DNA of 64,000 nt from Arabidopsis thaliana (Eukaryota > Streptophyta > Magnoliopsida > Brassicales > Brassicaceae). The stretch lies in contig NC_003070.9 in assembly GCF_000001735.4 (NCBI RefSeq), forward strand, positions 868,001-932,000, in the 5' to 3' direction. Position numbers and translations under genes: made by a program. Of this stretch, positions 56,996 through 64,000 are shown in pieces. The notes beneath the pieces were generated by a model, which saw only the letters and a list, made by a program, of their open reading frames with translations, was not told the origin of the DNA and did no database searches. Numbering within the stretch: position 1 is the first letter of the stretch; every line of letters starts with the position of its first letter.

Positions 56996-58345
56996 TTAGA
57001 CGGGGCCATCTGGATAAACAAGTGTGGTCTTGGACTCGTCATCTATGAAGATCCGCCCAAAACCTTTCACGCCCCAATCCTCTCCCCAACTATTCTGAAT
57101 CAAGAAGAATAGTTTATTTTCTTTGGTGTAGCCATAGCCGACAATGAGAACTACGTGTCCCCCTGCATCGCCATCTTCCATGTCTACGCCGCTTACATTG
57201 TAGATACTCTGAAAGCAATAAAAAAAATTTAGTTAGTTGATCCAGGTAATTACTTGTATCACAGAGAGACATATATACCAATCCATTTGACTTCTTACTA
57301 ACATTGCCAATGAACTGGAAATTGTGAGTTATATCAAACGCTATGGCAACCGGAGAGATATCAACTTTGGACTTGATGAAATCCTTTGAAGGACATTTCT
57401 CCATGGAAAAGTTCCACTTGGTATGATGTCCAATATCGCTCCCAGCCTCCATTCAAGTCATAAAAATGAAACTAATTAGTTTGTCACAAACCCAAAAAGA
57501 AGTGTATCTTAAAACAAAGTACTAGGTGATATTCGAATTACAAGTAGTACCTTCGACTTCGATTCTCTTTTTTTTAGCAACCCCTTAACTGCTATGTGAT
57601 TAATAGCATCTTTAAGGTTCTTAAGTTTCATCGACCCCGGTCGTTTGCCTCGAGTTTTTTTCATCTTCAAATGCACGACGAGGTCATCATGATCGAATCT
57701 TAGGCGGCCAGCTATGTACTCTTGAGTTATATTGTAAATGACTTGCAGAAGACGTGTCAATGCGATGGCCCAACATATCTCTGCAATTGGTAATCACAAT
57801 TTAAATTTTATCAACCCATAGATATTAGTTATAGATAATAACTCTGTAATCTATATTGGTACACATTAATCAAAACAAAAAGTTACCAAATTTTTGCTTC
57901 AAGACTTTATCAACTATCTCTGGAACACCTCTGTAATCTTTGGATAGTTTGCTTCCATCTCCAAATTCCTTAACATATAAAGTGAACTCAAATAGAGTAT
58001 ACATATATAAAACACAACCATTTAAATAATCAAACTAACATAGTTTAATTTACAAACTTTTTATGGTATGTTAACATATTTGTATTAAAATCTATATATT
58101 AAAATAATTAGCTATATATTAAAATAATTAGTTAGTAGCAGTTAGTTAAATTTATATACCGATCTTATATGAATTGCAATTTAAGTAACATAGTTTTGAT
58201 CTAACCCCATTGTCATCAGTTTGAGTCACCGGTGTGATAGTTGGACCTTTCTTCTTAGCAGTTGCGGCTTCACGCTTAATCTCATTAGGTACTTTTGGCG
58301 CCTTATAGGTTTGCCACCAATGGATGGCTCGTTTTTCCCCATTTC
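56996..58345 (-). CDS. Divergent papain-like cysteine protease (5' incomplete)
   Basis: C1 peptidase homologue, recognised as AT1G03720. Exons read: complement join(56996..57208, 57279..57446, 57551..57780, 57887..57968, 58206..58345), about 277 codons with consistent phases. The first exon with the ATG was not found. The catalytic triad is visible: Cys in KFEICWAIA, His in GGHVVLIVGYG, Asn in IQNSWGEDWG. The Cys region lacks the usual QGSCGSCWAFS form, and Gln to Cys spacing (QKFEIC) is one shorter than in papain. No signal peptide or inhibitory propeptide (ERFNIN) is seen; the first exon is Lys-rich (KREAATAKKKG). Activity is possible but unproven. A 188-bp tandem duplication lies upstream. 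Confidence 0.75.
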
Positions 58346-59259
58346 CTACAAAAGAAAAGAAATCCAAAACCATGCGTCAAAAAGTGCAAAATCAAAATAC
58401 ATAAAGTGATAAAATTAAACAAACAAATTCACAGGAACGAATATTACTGATGAGTCAAGAATACCATCAAATCTATACATTTTTACAATCAACAAGTTAC
58501 CTTGCGAAAGCAAAAAATAATGATTGTCAAATAAGCAAATTACATAGATCTCTTCCTTATCTTATCTTTTATCAACATGTAGTACTAGTAATTAAACCCT
58601 AATGCTTAGTCTTTATAATTCCATGAATGAAACCTTTTATGAACACTTAGATTTGACACAAAGCACTGCGAAATGCCTCAAAGAACACAAACTCCCACCG
58701 CCAACCAAAAATCTCTACTTCAGAAGCATTATACTGTTCCAATAAACATCAACAAACCTAAAGAACGAAAATCTATGCAAAAAAAAAAAGTGGGTTTATT
58801 TTATAATTCCATGTATGAAACCTTTTATGAACACTTAGATTTGACACAAAGCACTGCGAAATGCCTCAAAGAACACAAACTTCCACCGCCAACCAAAAAT
58901 CTCTACTTCAAAAGCATTATACTGCTCCAATAAACATCAACAAACCAAAAGAACGAAAATCTATGTAAGAAAAAAAGTGGGTTTTTTTTTTACATCAAAA
59001 GTGTTTTTGACACAAAAACCTCGTTCTTTTTTATGGCAAAAACACTATTTGAGAACAACAAATCGCACAGAAAAGAAAAAAATTCAGAAGAAAAACTTTT
59101 GTTTCTTCATACCTTTCTGGTGGAGAAAAGACAGTGACAGAGAGAATGGAGACAAAGAAAACTTAAAGGAAATGATGGTGCACTAAGGAAGAAGGGTAAA
59201 CTTAAATAAAACATTAGAATTATTTAAATATAATTTCTAGAGTAACATAAATGTTACGA
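58346..59259. other. Upstream region of the papain-like gene
   Basis: It should contain the missing first exon and promoter. On the minus strand, donor-like TTTCGCAAG/GTAACTTG (near 58502) and CCAGAAAG/GTATGAAG (near 59113) could end leader exons, but neither follows an ATG frame I trust. Holds the 188-bp duplication at 58612-58987. Confidence 0.4.
58612..58987. repeat. 188-bp tandem duplication, nearly identical copies
   Basis: Copies at 58612-58799 and 58800-58987. Both run TTTATAATTCCATG, AACCTTTTATGAACACTTAG, TTTGACACAAAGCACTGCGA, CCACCGCCAACCAAAAATCT, AGCATTATACTG, AACATCAACAAACC, GAACGAAAATCTATG, an A-run and GTGGGTTT. Only a handful of substitutions are apparent, so the event is recent. 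Confidence 0.9.
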
Positions 59260-62200
59260 GGGCCCCATTTACTCGGTGATCGAATTCGACTCACACTCGA
59301 TCACGTGATCAACATCTCATACTTTCTAATTTTCTTACTATTTCGATAAGCAACTTTTTTAGGTTGACACAAGCCTCATGTATTTCTAAGAATTTATATT
59401 AGTGAAAATAAATATTATTAGTTGTCATCAACACAAACTGAGATTATAGTTTACAAAAAACAATGACCATGTTTACAATTGAACCTAGAGAATAAATTTC
59501 GTTTCCATTATTACGCATCAAAAATTTAATGACAACCAAATCATAATATTTTTTTTGGACCTGCAGAGATCAATGTTCCATTTTGTCTCCTTTTTTGTGC
59601 ATCTCAGTGCTTGAAAGTGCTTTCAGTTTTAAAAAAAGTTACGAAAAATTTGTGTAAAACTTAAAATATTTTGATCATTTTACCTTGTATAATAGTTTTT
59701 AAACACAGTCAGGACCTTGACACCAGCTATATGTTAAAATGTGCCAATTAATAGTATGTACTAATTCCTTTATTTTAATATAAGATGTAAAAAGAAAACA
59801 TTAATTTTCTGTCACGAAAGTCACATAAATGAATAAGTGTATGCATATATATATCTTTCCGTTTTGGTGTAACATACTAGAGAGTAGAGATCGAGAAGGA
59901 GACCCTCTCTGAAAATCCTTAGAAAAGTTAACGGGATATAAAGACCGAAGATATGGGCTTGCGTATTTTGGAAAAAAGGGCATATACGTACGTGATAATC
60001 AATTGTTTTTTCCGATTAGTATAATAATGACATGTATCCCACAAGTAAGGGCAAGATTATACTAGCTACTAGAAATATGGATCGATCCCTAACAACAACA
60101 TATTTGAACCCTAATTTGACTGTTAATTTTTCTTATCTTTTTATCTTTTTGTATAGACAAAATTATTACAAACTCAAAGTAGATATGTATGTATAAAAGG
60201 TATATTAAATAATAAAAACTAACTGAAATAATTAATATATATACGTACGAACAATTTTAGAAATGTATTGGAAAAAAAAAAAAAATGTATTGAAAAAGCA
60301 GACAAACTTTATAGTACATGCGCCAATTTTCTAGGGACAAAACTGGTGCTACATTTACTGGTATCATAAAAATCGAATAATATCATAAATATCGCAAAAC
60401 TTCAATTTATTATCAGTATGATCATAGTTATCTCTAATAAATATATGGAATTTTTTGTGACAAAAAGTAATAGATATAATGGCATTTTGGTAAAAGGCAA
60501 TGCCGCCTGCGAGTAGAGGTGCCTAGGGTTAAGGTAGGGTTAGGGCTTGGCAGAAACTTGATTTTTAAATAACGAGAGAACAAAAAATTTGACGGGTAAG
60601 CTCGAAATGCAAACGTGGCCGTATAACATGCGTCGATATTAGGATTTCAAAAAAATCACGTTTTGAATTTTACAACTAATATTCTGCTTTTTGATTAAAA
60701 AAAAATCTTCCTTTGAGAGCATCACAGTTATTGACTTGTCGAGAGTAAGAATTTAATTAGCTGAACTTTTTTTTGTTTAACACACAGCTTTAATTTGACT
60801 TGGCAAAACACACATCTCTTGACATGATCAAAACCTGCAACATATTATTGCCATGACATGACGGATATTGATTCACGAATAACGATGTTCCATTGCTGCT
60901 TTTTGTCTCTGTATGTGTACCTTAAAAAAGATTGGCGTGTTAGATACAACTTATTTAAGTCTGACCCAAAACAAAATAAAAAATAATTAAAAGATAAATT
61001 AAGAAATTTTAAATTGACGAAAAAAAGTGACGAAAAATAATTAAAAGAAGAAAAGAAAAAAACGAAAAAAGAAAAAGGACAAAAAAACATTTGACGTGAA
61101 GGGCATAATTGTATTCAACTTGGAAGTCAAATTCAACATTACGACTTACGAGGGCAAAAGATTCTAGGGTTGTGCTCAGTTTTAATTTTGGGGTTTTACT
61201 GAAACTGATATTAGCAAACTGAATTCTATAGTTTTCATTCAATTGTATGAATTATAGATTCCAATGCCAGCACTGAATACATCTTGTCCAGATCTCTTTT
61301 TGCCTAGTAGAAATCGCATGTCCCGAAACGAGTTCACCAGTGGATTCTGTCTAAGCAACGACCAGTATTGGTTTAGATCTCTCTTAAAACTGACTACGAA
61401 TATACAAAAGTTTTTGTAAATTTACACGACTACTAATTTATTGTTCCAACAAATTTGAGTTTTGAAACCAGCTCCACTTTTTCAATCTTTTCCGTACAGA
61501 TGGACTTTTGTTATCATAATTGGTTTTCGTGCCAAATCTCAAAGTTTTTGTTTTCCCTCCTTTTTTGGCCAATCTCACTCTCTCACACATAGAGAAATTA
61601 CTAAACATTACATTGAAAAGAAAAAAAATATTACTAAACATCAACAAAATCAATTATTTTTATAACAAATTGCAAACTCAAATTTGGAGAATTCTGCTCT
61701 CATTGCCAAAATACTAGTTAACGAATAGTCTGTAAATCAACTGAAAGTTTAGGCACTATAAGGTAAGGGTAAGGATTACTGTTCAAGTTAAGAAATATGT
61801 AAACATATTGTTGTTTATTATTATTTTTATTAAAAGGTTTTCATTTTTTTAGGAGCATACGAAAACATATAAATTGGACCATACCCATTACATGATGAAC
61901 AGAGGAAACGCCCACAAGGGGAAACCAGGCCCAGATAAGAGAGGCTCGTGAACACACATGGGCCACAAAGCCCAAAAACACCTAATTTTTGTTTAATAAT
62001 TGATATGTCCGAGAGACCGAGACCATAGTTTTGAGTTTAATAATAATAATTTATTTTTTATTTATCTGTTATTTCTGGGGGTTATGCTTAATTACACTGT
62101 TCATTTTTACTAATACAATAAGAATATTGATTTCCCTATTTTTATTATTCGGGTTGGATAACTAATACAATTTTGGCTTGGATTTAATCGTTCTCAGTTC

Positions 62201-63016
62201 TCCCTTCACTCGTCCCAAGAAATGATATTCACAGCTTGGTTTTGCAATAGAAAGTATTTCACTAAATCATAGCTTATCCATTATTAACTACGTTTAAATT
62301 GTCTAATGTATGGCGTATGGGAGATGGGCCTAAATTCCAAGACATAATCACTTGTAGTAATCTTTAGAACACTCTACATGGTCTGCTTACTAAAACTTAG
62401 TTAATAATGAACTTACGAGAAAAATTCAGGTCATCATTTGAGAAGAAGTAAAAAGTAAGTAATCAACTAGACACAAAAAAAGAGAGGGTAAATTATAAGC
62501 AAAAAGATAAGTAATTTTAGGAAAATGAACAAATTGATTAATAAAAATAATGAATATACCAAATTTTAATACTATCATGGAAGCGTCCCCAAAAAAAAAA
62601 AAAAAATGAGAAATGCATGAATTAGTAGTTGGATACTTTGTTCAGTTTTGTTGCTAGGTAGGATATATATATATATATATTATTTTTTTATTGCTAGGAT
62701 ATTTTGTTGGTACAGGTTATATTTCTGCTATGGTTTACCAAAAAGAAGTACCTTGAACCCAACCAACAATGGATAGCTAACATTCGCCAAAATGTAATAA
62801 TTTGACACGCTTTCAAGAAATAATAATGATAGTGATTCAAGAACATCTCCGTTTATAAAATGTACATATACATTGCTACATTAGCAACAAGTTAAACAAG
62901 AAGCAAAAGACAAGAGTTTCTTCAATATAATAGTCAAATTTCCAGGAAAGAAAGAAAAACCCACCTAATCCAATAATAATAAAAAAAGAGAAGAAAATTT
63001 CCCAAAATCAAAAACC
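59260..63016. other. Long gene-poor AT-rich region
   Basis: About 3.8 kb with no coding frame I can support and no recognisable transposon. It starts with a segment related to 54320-54386. A degenerate telomere-like tract, GGGTTAAGGTAGGGTTAGGGC, lies at about 60526-60547. Site-II-like TGGGCC and GCCCAA occur near 61960-61975. A (TA)n tract is near 62660-62681, and A-runs are scattered throughout. The last ~100 bases are the 3' UTR of the next gene. Confidence 0.5.
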
Positions 63017-63520
63017 CTAAATCGAATCAAAATCCTTTCTAATAAGAATGAAATAACCCAAAACAGCACAAACCGCAGCAACAGCATTGCCTTCTTTCAA
63101 AAGAACCTTAAACACAAATCCAAACACTTCTCTTGTAATCTTACGAGCTTCAACAACCAATACCCTTCTCGATTTCCCAAAAAACGCAAGCAACACAACC
63201 ACCGATATCCAGATCACCATAACCGCCGGAACCGCAACCGCAGCCGCCGCAACCATCGACATGGCTCCAAACACAGCTCCTAACACCACAGACGCGTAAA
63301 CCGCCGGTAATCTTGACGGAGACGGCGATGACGTGTACTGGAGCTTGTACCAGCTAAGCACAGATGTGAGAAAGTTCCATGAGGAAGCCAGGAGAATCGC
63401 GTAGACAGCTACAAAGAGACAAACCCATGTCCGTCTCTTGCTCATGATTCGCATAAAGATAAGGTACGATCTTGGAGGAGAGCCATTCGATGTTCTTGGC
63501 GATCCTGTTGGATCCATCAT
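63017..63520 (-). CDS. Small multi-span membrane protein, unknown function
   Basis: Single exon, 167 aa, recognised as AT1G03730; I know no function for it. Two ATGs are adjacent (63520 and 63517). The N-terminus is Ser/Pro/Arg-rich (DPTGSPRTSNGSPPRSY). Hydrophobic spans lie at about residues 32-50 (WVCLFVAVYAILLASSW), 70-92 (YASVVLGAVFGAMSMVAAAA), 95-113 (AVPAVMVIWISVVVLLAFF) and 145-160 (AVAAVCAVLGYFILI). A basic loop (GKSRRVLVVEARKITRE) separates the last two. No catalytic motif is visible. The CT-rich leader includes a (GAA)n tract at 63618-63646 on the plus strand. Confidence 0.88.
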   Translation of the reverse strand: MMDPTGSPRTSNGSPPRSYLIFMRIMSKRRTWVCLFVAVYAILLASSWNFLTSVLSWYKLQYTSSPSPSRLPAVYASVVLGAVFGAMSMVAAAAVAVPAVMVIWISVVVLLAFFGKSRRVLVVEARKITREVFGFVFKVLLKEGNAVAAVCAVLGYFILIRKDFDSI

Positions 63521-64000
63521 CGGCGATCTGATTGAGATTTTTTATTGAGGGATTTTTTCTTTCTTTGTGTTGGAAATTGAAATCTCCGTGATTTGAGATT
63601 TGTGCTGAAGAACTAGAAGAAGAAGAAGAAGAAGAAGAAGAAGAGAGAGAGCACAAAAAAAAAAGTGAAAGTCTTCAGATTTGGGGAAAATAGATTAGTT
63701 CACGTGAGTCCCACTCTCATGTTAAAGCGCGTGTTAATCACTCGTTGGTTTAGAGGCTTGTAGTGGAGTACACGCGCTTAAGTTTCGTTTTATTTATTGA
63801 TTTCCCCCAAAAGAGACCAGACATGGAAATTAGGAACAAATGAATATACATGGAAACTGCGTGAACTCACTCTGATCAAAAATATTATTATTTCCATTAA
63901 TATCACTTAATTACTCTTTTCTTCGTTTATTTCTTTCTCCTCTCGGAATTATGAAATTAAATACTAATGACGAAACGCGATTTCTGTTTATACCATTTTT
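63521..64000. other. 5' leader and promoter of the membrane-protein gene
   Basis: Purine-rich tract (GAA)n at 63618-63646, then CACGTG at about 63701-63706, a G-box roughly 180 bases before the start codon. The rest is AT-rich with no gene seen before the window ends. Confidence 0.5.

Noticed and set aside
60845-61242. Phe-rich minus-strand frames in the gene-poor region
   Set aside because: A/T-rich low-complexity sequence; Phe and Leu dominate and there is no recognisable domain.

Overview
This window looks like nuclear DNA of Arabidopsis thaliana, matching what I know of the upper arm of chromosome 1 around loci AT1G03475 to AT1G03730. The evidence is the gene order, exact protein lengths after splicing (for example HEMF1 386 aa, PORC 401, TRX m1 179, NAF1 801, SCAMP4 283), short AT-rich GT-AG introns and compact spacing. 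Locus names come from memory and were not searched.

Layout. 1-6.9 kb: HEMF1 (-), a degenerate NAC gene (+) and an anthocyanin acyltransferase gene (+) with a frameshift. 6.9-19.8 kb: a non-coding stretch with a hairpin, an intronless PPR gene, tRNA-Asp, a GT14 glycosyltransferase, NAF1, a second PPR gene and SCAMP4. 19.8-26 kb: a repeat-rich spacer with a ~170-bp tandem array and a possible micro-gene, a third PPR gene, tRNA-Gln and a MATH/coiled-coil gene with one in-frame stop. 26-41.3 kb: a PP2C, PSB27, a DUF789 gene, an ELMO gene and PORC. 41.8-48.3 kb: tRNA-Phe, a GNAT gene, a partial ankyrin/PGG copy, a second repeat-rich spacer and the full ankyrin/PGG gene. 48.9-64 kb: TRX m1 and a DTW gene back to back, a CASP-like gene, a cystatin-related gene converging on a papain-like protease gene, about 4 kb of gene-free AT-rich DNA, and a small membrane-protein gene.

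Functional threads. Several nuclear genes for plastid proteins lie here: HEMF1 and PORC (both in tetrapyrrole/chlorophyll synthesis), PSB27 (photosystem II assembly and repair) and TRX m1 (stromal redox). PORC and PSB27 both carry a CACGTG G-box about 100 bp before the start codon. The rest are ordinary housekeeping or family genes that do not form one pathway.

I found no convincing new multigene system, no CRISPR array and no intact virus-like element. The most useful observations are local: four damaged or truncated coding regions (NAC, acyltransferase, MATH, partial ankyrin), two tandem arrays in spacers that share sequence blocks, two ~190-bp tandem duplications beside genes, an 18-bp perfect inverted repeat with G-box ends, and a duplicated promoter block between TRX m1 and the DTW gene. 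Exon boundaries were worked out by hand from splice signals, reading frame and family similarity.
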